A DNA stretch of 64,000 nucleotides from Arthrobacter sp. Y81 (GTDB taxonomy: Bacteria > Actinomycetota > Actinomycetes > Actinomycetales > Micrococcaceae): contig NZ_PJIL01000002.1 of assembly GCF_002929335.1 (NCBI RefSeq), positions 477,254 through 541,253 on the forward strand. The letters run 5' to 3'. This document shows positions 7,599 to 16,134 of the stretch, piece by piece; position 1 is the stretch's first letter; each line of letters starts with the position of its first letter. The translations under genes and the position numbers were made by a program. The notes beneath the pieces were generated by a model. The model saw only the letters and a program-made list of their open reading frames with translations. It was not told the DNA's origin and searched no databases.

Positions 7599-9325
7599 TC
7601 CAGGCTGATCGGCCCCAGCGCGTCGAGCAGCTCTCCTGGGCCGGGATTCCCCGCAGCAGAGTGTCCGCCGAGGTGGTTCACCACGCCCCACACCGCGTTG
7701 AGGCCGGTGGTCACGGCGCCCTCGGCCCAGCCGGCGGTGAACGAAACGTCATCGCCGGCGAGGAAGATCCCGCGCTGGCCCTCCGGCAGCTTGTCCTGCT
7801 TGAAGTGCGTGAACAGCCGCTGCTGGTAGCGGTAGTGCCCGGGCAGGTTCGCCTTGAAGGCGCCCATGAAGTTGGGGTCCGCCTCCCACGAGACCGTGAT
7901 GGGCTGGCCAATGATGTGGCTGGCGATGTCCACGCCCGGGTAGATCTGCTCGAGCGAGTGCAGCATGAGCTCCACCCGCTGGTCGGCGTCGAGCGCAAGC
8001 CACTTCAGCGCGTCGTCGTTCCAGGTGTAGGAGAGCAGGATGACGGCGGGCTTGTCCGGCCCGTCATCCAGCAGGTAGGTGGCGCGGTTCAACCGGTCGG
8101 TCAGGGTCATGGACATGACGTCGCGGCCGGTCGCCGGATCGGTGTCCTTCCAGAACGGGCGGTCCACCATCACGAAGGTCTTGGAGGACTGCATATAGTG
8201 CGAGCGTTCGATCGCCGTCCACAGCTCCGCCGGGAACAATGCCTCCTCAGTGTGGATCCGGGTGGACAGCAGCCAGGACTGGCACGTGGTGACCACGGCA
8301 GGGTAGGACGCCTCCCGGCCCCAGCGTTCGCGCAGGCGCAGGTCGCCGTTGGCGTCCCGGCTGATCCGGTCCACGGCACCGCGCGGGGAGCCCGAATGCA
8401 TTGACGCCAGTGACGTCCCGTCCGGCCAGTGGGCCATGCCCGACGGCGCGTGCTGCCACAGTGCCTCGGGGAGCCGTTGCGCTCCCCCGGCGATGAGGCG
8501 GTGCTGGTCATCGGCGTCCGTATAAACGACGCGCAGGATTTCGAGGATGGAGTTGGGGAAGTCCGTGTCCCAGCCCCCGGTTCCGAAGCCCACCTGGCCG
8601 AACGCTTCGCGGTGGGCGAAGCCCGCTTCCTTGAAGGACTCGCTGGCGGCGATGAAGCCGTAGAACGTCTGTTCGTCCATGAGCGGCAGGAGTTCGTTCC
8701 AGATCTCCTTGATCCTGGCCGTGTCCCGCGCACGGATGGCGTCCTGCATCTCACTGAACTTGGCGCCGTCGTTCACGGCTGCCTTCCAGGCGTCCGCCAC
8801 TTCGCGGAAGAATGGCGGCAGGTCTGCCGGGGTGCTGGCGTAGTGCTTCTGCCCGGCCAGTTCGATCACGGTGCTGGAGGTGGCGGTGGCCAGCGGGTTG
8901 GGGAACTCCTGGGTCTGCAGGCCCAGCAGGTCCACGTAGTGGTAGAACGCCCTGCCTGACACCGGGAAGCGCATGCCGCCGAGGTCCGCCATCACGCCCG
9001 GCGCCGAAGGGAAGCTGGCGGTGCGCAGCCGGCCGCCGATCTGGTCCGCCTCGTACATGACCGGGCGGAGGCCCAGCTTCATCAGTTCATAGGCCGTGAC
9101 CAGCCCGGAGAGCCCTGCCCCGACCACTGCCACTTCGGTCCCGTACAGCTCGGGCGGGACCGACCCGAGGCCGGCCGGGTTGGCGAGGTAGTGGTCATAG
9201 CTGAACGGGAAGTCCGGGTTCAGCATGGTGATGGGGGCGTCGTTTGCCTGGCCCGGTGTTGGTGCGGCGTCCGGGCCGGGTGCGGCCTCGGGATCGTTGG
9301 CCGGCAGTTCGGTGGCGATGGTCAT
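7595..9325 (-). CDS. Flavin monoamine oxidase family protein
   Basis: FAD enzyme predicted to oxidise an amine or L-amino acid with oxygen, releasing aldehyde or keto acid, ammonia and H2O2. The 576-residue product has a long polar N-terminus. The Rossmann dinucleotide fingerprint VAVVGAGLSGLVTAYEL with a terminal acid (MYEAD) follows at about 63-93, then GGRLRTASF and a PGVMADLGGMRFP segment. The C-terminal FAD contact is FLAGDDVSFTAGWAEGAVTTG. The start overlaps the stop of the upstream permease as ATGA, so permease and oxidase form a tight pair. I infer uptake of an amine or amino acid followed by oxidation; the substrate is unknown. Confidence 0.9.
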   Translation of the reverse strand: MTIATELPANDPEAAPGPDAAPTPGQANDAPITMLNPDFPFSYDHYLANPAGLGSVPPELYGTEVAVVGAGLSGLVTAYELMKLGLRPVMYEADQIGGRLRTASFPSAPGVMADLGGMRFPVSGRAFYHYVDLLGLQTQEFPNPLATATSSTVIELAGQKHYASTPADLPPFFREVADAWKAAVNDGAKFSEMQDAIRARDTARIKEIWNELLPLMDEQTFYGFIAASESFKEAGFAHREAFGQVGFGTGGWDTDFPNSILEILRVVYTDADDQHRLIAGGAQRLPEALWQHAPSGMAHWPDGTSLASMHSGSPRGAVDRISRDANGDLRLRERWGREASYPAVVTTCQSWLLSTRIHTEEALFPAELWTAIERSHYMQSSKTFVMVDRPFWKDTDPATGRDVMSMTLTDRLNRATYLLDDGPDKPAVILLSYTWNDDALKWLALDADQRVELMLHSLEQIYPGVDIASHIIGQPITVSWEADPNFMGAFKANLPGHYRYQQRLFTHFKQDKLPEGQRGIFLAGDDVSFTAGWAEGAVTTGLNAVWGVVNHLGGHSAAGNPGPGELLDALGPISLD

Positions 9326-10860
9326 GAAAGGTCTGCCTTCGTCGGTTCGGTGGTGGACGGTGTTGAAGTTTCGCGCCCGCTGAGTTCACGGTATTCCTCG
9401 TGGCTGAGCGCCGCCACCCTGGAGTGGCGCCGGCCGTAGCCGAAGTAGGCAGCGAGGCCCACCAGCATCCAGATGCCGAAGACCACCCAGGTGTCGGCGC
9501 CAAGGTTGGCCATGAGGAACGCACACATCAGGGCGCCGAGGATCGGGGTCAACGGGAACAGCGGCACGCGGAAGGTGCGCTTGAGCTCGGGCCGGTTGCG
9601 CCGCAGGTAGATGACGGCAACGTTGACCAGGGCAAAGGCAAACAGGGTGCCGATGCTGGTGGCGTCCGCCAGTGCCCCGAGCGGGACCAGCCCGGCGGTG
9701 AGGGCGACGGCGATGCCCACGATCAGGGTTCCGGCAACCGGTGTGCCGGTGCGGGACGAGACGCGGCCGAAGATCCTGGGGATCAGGCCGTCTCGGGACA
9801 TCGAGAGAAGGATGCGGGTCTGTCCGTAGAGGACGGTCAGGACGATGCTGGCAATGGCCAGTACGGCGCCGACGGCGAAGACCAGGGCAATCCACGGCTG
9901 TCCGGTTGTCTCTTCAAGGATCTTGACCAGGGCGGCTTCGGTGCCATCGAACCAGCCCCAGGGGCGGGCGCCGATGGCGGCGACAGCAACGAGGACGTAG
10001 ATGGTGGTGACGATCAGCATGGAGAGCATGATGGCGCGCGGCAGGTCCCGCTTGGGGTTGCGGGCTTCCTCTCCGGCGGTGGAGGCGGCGTCGAACCCGA
10101 TGTAGGAGAAGAACACCGTAGAGGCGGCGGCCGAGACACCGGCTGCGCCCATGGGCAGGAGCGGTTCGAAGTTGCCTGCGTTGAAGGCGGTGAAGGCTAC
10201 CACGCAGAAGAAGAGGAGGATGCCGACCTTGACCACCACGATGGCGGTGTTGATCCAGGCGCTTTCCCGGGCACCGCGGACCAGCAGGATTGTGGCCAGG
10301 ACCACGATGACCATGGCCGGGATGTTCATGATGCCGCCGTCACCGGGCGGCTGGGAGATGGAGTCCGGCAGGACCTGCCCGAAGACCGCCAGGGACTCGT
10401 TCACGTACTGGCCAGCGCCGACGGCCACGGCAGCCACCGACACGGCGTACTCCAGCACGAGGCACCAGCCGCAGATCCAGGCCATGCCTTCGCCCATGGT
10501 GGCGTAGGTGTAGGAGTAGCTGGAGCCCGCCACCGGGACCAGTCCGGCCATTTCGGCGTAGGAAACGGCAGAGAGCAGGGCGGCCAGGCCGGCGATCGCG
10601 AACGAAATCCAGATGGCCGGACCGGCCAGGGGCACCGATTCGCCGAGGATGACCAGGATGCCTGTGCCCAGGGTGGCGCCGACACTGATCATGGTCAGCT
10701 GCAGGACGCCGAAGCTCCGGACCAGTTTGGGGCCGCCCTGGCCGTTTTCGGTCTCGCTGACCATCTGGCCGATCGGCTTGCGGCGCAGCAGCTGCGCAGC
10801 CAGGCCCGGACGGCGGGCAGCTGCCGGCTGCTGGCCGGTGAGTGTAGGCACAGTCATCAT
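9322..10860 (-). CDS. APC-superfamily amino acid permease (CAT type)
   Basis: A 512-residue membrane protein with about 12 hydrophobic segments. The first bears the APC motif ISVGATLGTGILVILGES and is followed by AGSSYSYTYATMGE. The middle part has the conserved FFSYIGFDAASTAGEEARNPKRDLP, typical of cationic amino acid/YfnA-like transporters. I chose the ATG pair at 10860/10857; upstream in-frame sequence overlaps the intergenic promoter region. It is the first gene of a two-gene operon with the amine oxidase and is divergent from alr. It should import the oxidase substrate. Confidence 0.9.
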   Translation of the reverse strand: MMTVPTLTGQQPAAARRPGLAAQLLRRKPIGQMVSETENGQGGPKLVRSFGVLQLTMISVGATLGTGILVILGESVPLAGPAIWISFAIAGLAALLSAVSYAEMAGLVPVAGSSYSYTYATMGEGMAWICGWCLVLEYAVSVAAVAVGAGQYVNESLAVFGQVLPDSISQPPGDGGIMNIPAMVIVVLATILLVRGARESAWINTAIVVVKVGILLFFCVVAFTAFNAGNFEPLLPMGAAGVSAAASTVFFSYIGFDAASTAGEEARNPKRDLPRAIMLSMLIVTTIYVLVAVAAIGARPWGWFDGTEAALVKILEETTGQPWIALVFAVGAVLAIASIVLTVLYGQTRILLSMSRDGLIPRIFGRVSSRTGTPVAGTLIVGIAVALTAGLVPLGALADATSIGTLFAFALVNVAVIYLRRNRPELKRTFRVPLFPLTPILGALMCAFLMANLGADTWVVFGIWMLVGLAAYFGYGRRHSRVAALSHEEYRELSGRETSTPSTTEPTKADLS

Positions 10861-10945
10861 TGACGTCCGTTCGTGAGTAGTTGTCGGTTTCCCCTTGGTC
10901 CAGCTTAGGTTTGTGAGCCACCTCTCACCGTTGTGCAAAATGCCC

Positions 10946-10951
10946 TATAGT
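10946..10951 (+). promoter_or_regulatory. -10 element TATAGT, leaderless promoter of alr
   Basis: TATAGT followed by 8 bases and ATG at 10960, with no Shine-Dalgarno. Confidence 0.55.
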
Positions 10952-10959
10952 GTTCTGGC

Positions 10960-12168
10960 ATGAGACTTAATGCACACATCGAAAGCCCGCAGGCCGCGGC
11001 GCTGACCGGGCAGGTCAGCGTTGACCTTACGGCCATTTCGGACAACATCCGCAACCTCCGGGAGCGCTCCGCAGCACCGCATTTCATGGCCGTGGTGAAG
11101 GGCAACGCCTACGGCCACGGCCTGGTCGACGTCGCCCGGACAGCGCTGGAGGCCGGCGCGGACTGGCTGGGCACAGCGCAGCTTCACGAGGCGATCGCCC
11201 TTCGCCGGGCGGGCATCACCGCCCCGGTCCTGTCGTGGCTGTATCTCGCGGCCGCTTCCAGCGGGACGATCCGGGAGGCGCTGGAGTACGACGTCGATGT
11301 GTCGCTGGGCAGCGTTGCCCAGCTCGACGTCGTGGCCGGCATTGCGCGCCGGCTCGGCCGTCCCGCCGTCGTCCATCTTGAACTGGACACGGGGCTGAGC
11401 CGCGGCGGGGCGCGGGCGGAGGACTGGGCGGAGCTCGTGACCGCCGCCCGCTCTGCGGAGCGTGCGGGAACCCTGTCCGTCAGGGGCGTCTGGACCCACC
11501 TGGCCTGGGCCGATGTTCCCGCGCACCCCGCCAACATGGCAGCCGTGGACGCCTTCGAAGAAGCCGTCCGGGAGGCCAGGGCGGCAGGGCTGGAACCGGC
11601 CCTCCGGCACGTCTCAAGCTCCGCCAACATCCTTGACCGGCCGGAATTCGCGTTCGACATGGTGCGGGCCGGCCTGGCGTTCTACGGGCTGGCCCCGGCG
11701 GACCACCTGGCCCCGGCCGACTTCGGCCTGCGCCCCGCCCTGACTGTGACGGCGCCGGTGGTGCTGGTCAAGAAAGTGCCCGCGGGGACAGGAGTGAGCT
11801 ACGAGCACCAGGCCTTCACGCACGAGCCGCGGTATCTCGGGCTGATCCCGCTGGGTTACGCGGACGGCATTCCGAAGGGCATTTCTGGCCGCAGCCTCAT
11901 CCTCCTTGGCGGCCGCCGGGTCCCGGTGATCGGCAAGGTCTGCATGGACCAGTTCATGGTGGACCTGGGCCCGGATGCCAACGGCGTGGCCGTTGGTGAC
12001 ACAGCTGTGCTATTTGGCGATCCGCAGACCGGGGCGGCGAGCGCCGATGACTGGGGCGCGGCGATCGGCAGCCACGGCGACGAGATCATCAACCGGATCG
12101 CCCCGCGCCTGCCGCGGGCGTACGAGTGCCCGGATTACCAGGAAGCCGGTGGTCCCGTTGGCGCGTGA
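10960..12168 (+). CDS. alr: Alanine racemase
   Basis: PLP enzyme interconverting L- and D-alanine. The 402-residue product has the PLP lysine K47 in VVKGNAYGHG (the common form is VVKANAYGHG, so Ala to Gly here). It also has ELDTGLSRGG, HVSSSANIL, the C-terminal catalytic-tyrosine segment GVSYEH, and VIGKVCMDQFMVDLG. It is not in the alr-tsaE-tsaB context often seen in actinobacteria; its neighbours are an amino acid permease, an amine oxidase and a PucR regulator. A catabolic or second racemase is possible, but the sequence alone does not decide. Translation is probably leaderless. Confidence 0.93.
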   Translation: MRLNAHIESPQAAALTGQVSVDLTAISDNIRNLRERSAAPHFMAVVKGNAYGHGLVDVARTALEAGADWLGTAQLHEAIALRRAGITAPVLSWLYLAAASSGTIREALEYDVDVSLGSVAQLDVVAGIARRLGRPAVVHLELDTGLSRGGARAEDWAELVTAARSAERAGTLSVRGVWTHLAWADVPAHPANMAAVDAFEEAVREARAAGLEPALRHVSSSANILDRPEFAFDMVRAGLAFYGLAPADHLAPADFGLRPALTVTAPVVLVKKVPAGTGVSYEHQAFTHEPRYLGLIPLGYADGIPKGISGRSLILLGGRRVPVIGKVCMDQFMVDLGPDANGVAVGDTAVLFGDPQTGAASADDWGAAIGSHGDEIINRIAPRLPRAYECPDYQEAGGPVGA

Positions 12169-13822
12169 GGCGGCCGCCGAGCGTCTCGGCTTCGTCACGC
12201 TGGAGCAGTTCCTGCAGAAGCTGCCGCCGGAGCTGAAAATACTCCACGACGGCGGCAACGGTGCCGGGCTGCTCCGCTGGGTGGAACCGAGCGAGCTGGA
12301 GGACCCGACGCCGTACCTGGTCGACGGCGAATTCATCCTCACCGCCGGGCTGCCGTTCCTTGGCGACGGCGGCGCAGGAGGGAAGGTGGACGCCTATGTG
12401 CAGCGGCTGGTCGGCGCCGGCGTGGGCGCCCTGGGATTCGGGCTGGAACCATACTTCGATGGCGTGCCCGGCGCCTTGGTTGACGCGTGCCGGCATCACA
12501 ACCTGACGCTGGTGGAAGTTCCCAAGACTGTTCCGTTTGCCGCGATCGGGCTGGAATTCTCGCAGCTGCTGGAATCGGACAATGCACGGGTGTTCAGGCA
12601 GCTGGCGGACACCAACAGGCAGCTGATGCGTGCGGTCCTTTCGGCCAGGCCGGAACACGAGCTCCTGGCGGCGCTGGTGCAGCGGGTTCCGGTGTGGGCA
12701 CTGCTCGTGGGTGCGGACGGCAGGGTCCGCGCCCGGGCCGCAGCCGGCGGAAGCGCAACCAGCGCACCCGGCGGAAGTGCAGCCGGCTCCACCAACCCGG
12801 GAGGCGGACCGTGGAACTCGCCCGCCGCCGTCGAACTTTCCGCCCTGCAGCCGATACTGAAAAGGCTGCTGGCCGGCAGCGGCCCCCGGGTGGAAATGGA
12901 TTCCCTCGACGAGCCCGGTTCCGCCCTGGTGTTCGGCCATCCGCTCCGCAGCACCCGCGACGCCAACCTCGGCGCGCTGATCCTTGGATCCGGCAGCCCC
13001 CTCACGCCCGCGCAGAACAGCGTGGTGTCCTCTGTCGTCGGACTCCTGGAACTGCTGGTGCGGCAGCGGACCAGCGGTTCACTCGCGCCGAGCCAGCTGG
13101 CGACGGCGCTGCTGCTGCACCCGGACAGCATGGCGTCCGGCGGGACCAGGCATGTCAACGGGCTCAAGGACCTCCTGGCGCAGAGCATTTCGTCCACGCG
13201 TTCGGCACCGCTGCGGGTCGTCCAGGGACTCAAAGCCGACGCCGACTGGCCGGCTGGCGACAGCCCCGTCCGGGAACTGCTGCAGTGGCGCCGGATGTTC
13301 GACACCAAGCTGGTGGAGATCACTGACTACGGCTTCGCTGCCATCACACGCCTCAAGGTGGACGACGCACTGCTGGCCGAGACGGAGAAGCTCGGCTGGC
13401 GGCTGGTGATCGGGGATGCCACGGAGTTCCAGGGGCTGGCTTCCGCATACCAGAGGGCCACTTCGCTGCGCGCACGGGTGCAGGCAACCGGGAGGAGTGC
13501 CCGGGTGGACGAGGTGACGTGGTCGGTCGCCGGGCTGCTCGGCCGCGAGGCAGGGACCATGCTGGCCGCCCGGCTGCTGGAGCCCGTGCTCAGTCAGGAA
13601 GACCCTGAGCGACGGTCCGCCCAGCTGGCGGTGCTGCGGACTTGGCTCGGCGAAAACGGGAGCTGGGACGCCACAGCGAAGGCCCTTGGCCTCCACCGCA
13701 ACAGCGTCCGCCGGCAGATCAATGCCCTCGCTGAGCTGCTGGACACCGACTTCAACCAGGCCCAGGTGCGCGCGGAGCTCTGGTTCGCCCTTCAGTACGT
13801 GGACGAATCCCAGTCACGGTAG
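12149..13822 (+). CDS. PucR-family transcriptional regulator
   Basis: A 557-residue regulator. It has an N-terminal PucR-type sensor region (about residues 10-140, with DGEFILTAGLPFL and VGALGFGLE). A low-complexity Gly/Ala/Ser linker follows at about 195-225, then a GGDEF-like central domain. The C-terminal HTH_30 domain is LRTWLGENGSWDATAKALGLHRNSVRRQI-like, split by normal spacing. The GTG at 12149 has AGGA nearby and overlaps the alr end by 20 bases; a TTG at 12158 is an alternative. PucR regulators control purine, amino acid or amine catabolism. This one probably governs the permease/oxidase or the racemase, which is inference from position. Confidence 0.88.
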   Translation: MVPLAREAAAERLGFVTLEQFLQKLPPELKILHDGGNGAGLLRWVEPSELEDPTPYLVDGEFILTAGLPFLGDGGAGGKVDAYVQRLVGAGVGALGFGLEPYFDGVPGALVDACRHHNLTLVEVPKTVPFAAIGLEFSQLLESDNARVFRQLADTNRQLMRAVLSARPEHELLAALVQRVPVWALLVGADGRVRARAAAGGSATSAPGGSAAGSTNPGGGPWNSPAAVELSALQPILKRLLAGSGPRVEMDSLDEPGSALVFGHPLRSTRDANLGALILGSGSPLTPAQNSVVSSVVGLLELLVRQRTSGSLAPSQLATALLLHPDSMASGGTRHVNGLKDLLAQSISSTRSAPLRVVQGLKADADWPAGDSPVRELLQWRRMFDTKLVEITDYGFAAITRLKVDDALLAETEKLGWRLVIGDATEFQGLASAYQRATSLRARVQATGRSARVDEVTWSVAGLLGREAGTMLAARLLEPVLSQEDPERRSAQLAVLRTWLGENGSWDATAKALGLHRNSVRRQINALAELLDTDFNQAQVRAELWFALQYVDESQSR

Positions 13823-14598
13823 AGGTCCGGCCGGCGCTCCCGGAGGTACGGCACGGCGTCCCGCGCTTCCCGGGAGGCAGCTGCGGAGACTTCGGCGAAC
13901 AGCAGATCCGGCGACGCTCCGGCCGCGGCCAGTAGCGTTCCGTCGGGACCGGCGATCACACTGCCGCCCAGGAACTCGCAGCCGTCCTCCGTGCCCGAGT
14001 GATTGGCGTAGGCCACGGTCAGCTGACTCTCCAGTGCCCGTGCGCGCAGCAGGACCTGCGGGACGGAATCGAAGCCCTGCGACAGGGCCGTGGGAACCAG
14101 GAGCAGCTCGGCGCCGCGGACGGCGGCAGCACGCACGGCCTCCGGAAATTCGACGTCATAGCAGATCACCATGGAGGTCCTGATCCCGTGGAAGTCCACG
14201 ACGGCGGGAGGTTCGGCTGCTGGGCTGAAGGCCTTGCGCTCCTCCGCGCCGAACAGGTGCACCTTGGCGTAGTTCAGCAGCTCTGCACCCTCCTGGTCCA
14301 CGAGGGTGGAGGTGATCTGCCACCGCCCGTCCGCGGTCACGGCCGGCAGGCTGTAGACCAGGGCGATGCCGTTCCGCCGGGCGATGCCGGCCAGCTGCCG
14401 GCGGATGGACGGCAGCCTGGCAGGGTCCAGATCCGCCCGGATCCGAAGGGGCGCGTAACCCACGGGGAACAATTCCGGCGTGACCAGCACCCGGGCCCCG
14501 GCCGCGGCGGCTCTTTGGGCGGCGTCATTGACTGCGCCGCAGTTGGCTTCCACATCGAGCACGGCGGAGTTCGCCTGCATCAGCGCCAGCAGCACCAT
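13792..14598 (-). CDS. Carbon-nitrogen hydrolase (nitrilase superfamily)
   Basis: The 268-residue product carries the complete Glu-Lys-Cys triad: Glu in LVTPELF, Lys in NYAKVHLFGAEE, and Cys in SMVICYDVEFPE. The family hydrolyses amides or nitriles in the cytoplasm; the sequence is closest in style to small aliphatic amidase/omega-amidase-like members, but the substrate is not predictable. ATG at 14598 is preceded by AGAGGTGG; a GTG two codons earlier is possible. The gene converges on the PucR gene and overlaps its end by 31 bases. Together with permease, amine oxidase and racemase it suggests a nitrogen-scavenging neighbourhood. Confidence 0.9.
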   Translation of the reverse strand: MVLLALMQANSAVLDVEANCGAVNDAAQRAAAAGARVLVTPELFPVGYAPLRIRADLDPARLPSIRRQLAGIARRNGIALVYSLPAVTADGRWQITSTLVDQEGAELLNYAKVHLFGAEERKAFSPAAEPPAVVDFHGIRTSMVICYDVEFPEAVRAAAVRGAELLLVPTALSQGFDSVPQVLLRARALESQLTVAYANHSGTEDGCEFLGGSVIAGPDGTLLAAAGASPDLLFAEVSAAASREARDAVPYLRERRPDLYRDWDSSTY

Positions 14599-14761
14599 TA
14601 CCACCTCTAGAAGTCTCCGGGATGCCCGCGGGAACCCGCGGACTCTCTGTATCTACCAGCCTAGCCACGGGTGCCTGCGGTGGCCCAGGTGCATTTCCAC
14701 CCGGAATCCGCGGCCGGCGGTGCGGAACGTCCGTGGGCACCGGTCCGGCAACGTGATTGCA

Positions 14762-14781
14762 TGTTGCGTTAACTTCTTGAC
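14762..14781 (+). promoter_or_regulatory. Candidate ROK operator overlapping a -35 box, copy 1
   Basis: TGTTGCGTTAA, 4 bases, then CTTGAC. The identical arrangement occurs at 16022-16041 before the sugar importer. A shared site upstream of the regulator and its neighbouring operon points to autoregulation plus control of the importer. Confidence 0.6.
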
Positions 14782-14813
14782 TGCAACGGTGGAGATGGTG
14801 CACGCTTCATTGC

Positions 14814-16004
14814 ATGCCCTCAACACCGCGCTCAACGAGGAGCCGAACCAAGAATCCTGGTTCACAGTCCGCATTGAGGCACCTGAACCAGCAACGGATC
14901 ATCGAGTGCCTTCTGAACGGTCCGTCAACCCAGGCTGAACTCGCCCGGCAGACCGGCCTGTCCACGGCCACGGTCTCCAACATCGTCAAGATCATGCAGG
15001 ACGCCGGGCTGGCGTCCACGGAACCGATCACCAGTTCCGGCCGGCGCGCACTTAACGTCCGGCTCAACAGCAACGGGGCCGTCGCCGTGGGCATCGACTT
15101 CGGCCGCCGCCACCTCCGGGTGGTTCTCGCCACGCTGAGCTACCACATCATCGCCGAAGAGTCGGTGCTGCTGCCGCTGGGCCACCACTCCGACGAAGGC
15201 ATCCGGGCCGCCGTCGACCTCCTGGCCAAACTGCTGGACGAAAGCGGCGTGGAACGCAGCGCCGTGGTGGGTGCCGGCGTCGGAATTCCCGGTCCCATCG
15301 ACCGCCGCACGGGCACCGTTGCCCAAGGCGCCATCCTCCCTGAGTGGGTGGGAATCAACATCCTCCAGCACCTTGAGGACACCCTGAATTTCCCCGTCTT
15401 TGTTGACAACGACGCCAATCTTGGTGCACTCTCCGAGGTCACCTGGGGACCCCACAGTGGCATCAGTAACCTGATGTTCCTGAAGATAGGTTCGGGCATC
15501 GGCGCAGGCCTGATCCTCAACAGTGCCCCGTACTACGGCAACGTGGGCATCACCGGCGAAATCGGCCACGCCACCATCCATGAGCACGGCCTCATCTGCC
15601 GCTGCGGAAACAGGGGATGCCTTGAAACCATTGCCTCCACAACCACCATGATCGAGCTACTCAGCCGCGGCGAGGAGAAGCCGCTCAGCGCCGAAGACAT
15701 CGTCCGCAAGGCGCTGGAGCGGGACTCCGCAACCCTGCGGGTAGTGGACGACGCAGGCCTGGCCGTGGGCCGGGCCCTGGGCAACGTGGCCAACCTCATC
15801 AACCCGGAAGTCATTGTGGTGGGCGGTCCGCTGGCCGGGTTGGGAGACCTGCTCCTGGACCCCATCCGACGGGGGCTTGTCCGCCATGCGGTGCCCGTGA
15901 TCGGCGAGACCACCACTCTGACGATGTCGTCGCTGGGCGACCGGGCGGAGGCGCTCGGGGCTGCCGCACTCGTCTTCCAGCATGCGGGAATACGCCGCTC
16001 CTGA
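14814..16004 (+). CDS. ROK-family transcriptional regulator
   Basis: A 396-residue regulator. An N-terminal winged HTH occupies about residues 20-75 (RIIECLLNGPSTQAELARQTGLSTATVSNIV). A sugar-kinase-like ROK domain follows with GVGIPGPID, FVDNDANLGAL, GSGIGAGLI and the zinc-site cluster CRCGNRGCLE. Such proteins (XylR/NagC type) bind sugars and repress uptake operons. It stands directly before a complete sugar ABC importer, and a near-identical 20-base element lies upstream of both, so it is the likely repressor of the importer and of itself. The inducing sugar is unknown. Confidence 0.93.
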   Translation: MPSTPRSTRSRTKNPGSQSALRHLNQQRIIECLLNGPSTQAELARQTGLSTATVSNIVKIMQDAGLASTEPITSSGRRALNVRLNSNGAVAVGIDFGRRHLRVVLATLSYHIIAEESVLLPLGHHSDEGIRAAVDLLAKLLDESGVERSAVVGAGVGIPGPIDRRTGTVAQGAILPEWVGINILQHLEDTLNFPVFVDNDANLGALSEVTWGPHSGISNLMFLKIGSGIGAGLILNSAPYYGNVGITGEIGHATIHEHGLICRCGNRGCLETIASTTTMIELLSRGEEKPLSAEDIVRKALERDSATLRVVDDAGLAVGRALGNVANLINPEVIVVGGPLAGLGDLLLDPIRRGLVRHAVPVIGETTTLTMSSLGDRAEALGAAALVFQHAGIRRS

Positions 16005-16021
16005 TCGTTTCGTTATCTGGC

Positions 16022-16070
16022 TGTTGCGTTAAAGACTTGACGACAAGGGCTGTGATCCAGTTTACTTTTT
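16022..16070 (+). promoter_or_regulatory. Promoter/operator of the sugar ABC importer, operator copy 2
   Basis: TGTTGCGTTAA, 4 bases, CTTGAC at 16022-16041 repeats the element before the ROK gene. TTGACG at 16037-16042 is a good -35 box; GTTTAC about 17 bases on is a weak -10. Confidence 0.55.
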
Positions 16071-16134
16071 CATCAGACGGCCCTGCGGTTTGCGGGGCGG
16101 ACAACGAAGTCATGCATTGGAGGCGTAAGGGCAT

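Noticed and set aside
11975..12148. Upstream extension of the PucR regulator frame into alr
   Set aside because: The extra 58 residues are Arg/Ala-rich out-of-frame alr sequence; the GTG at 12149 with AGGA is a better start.
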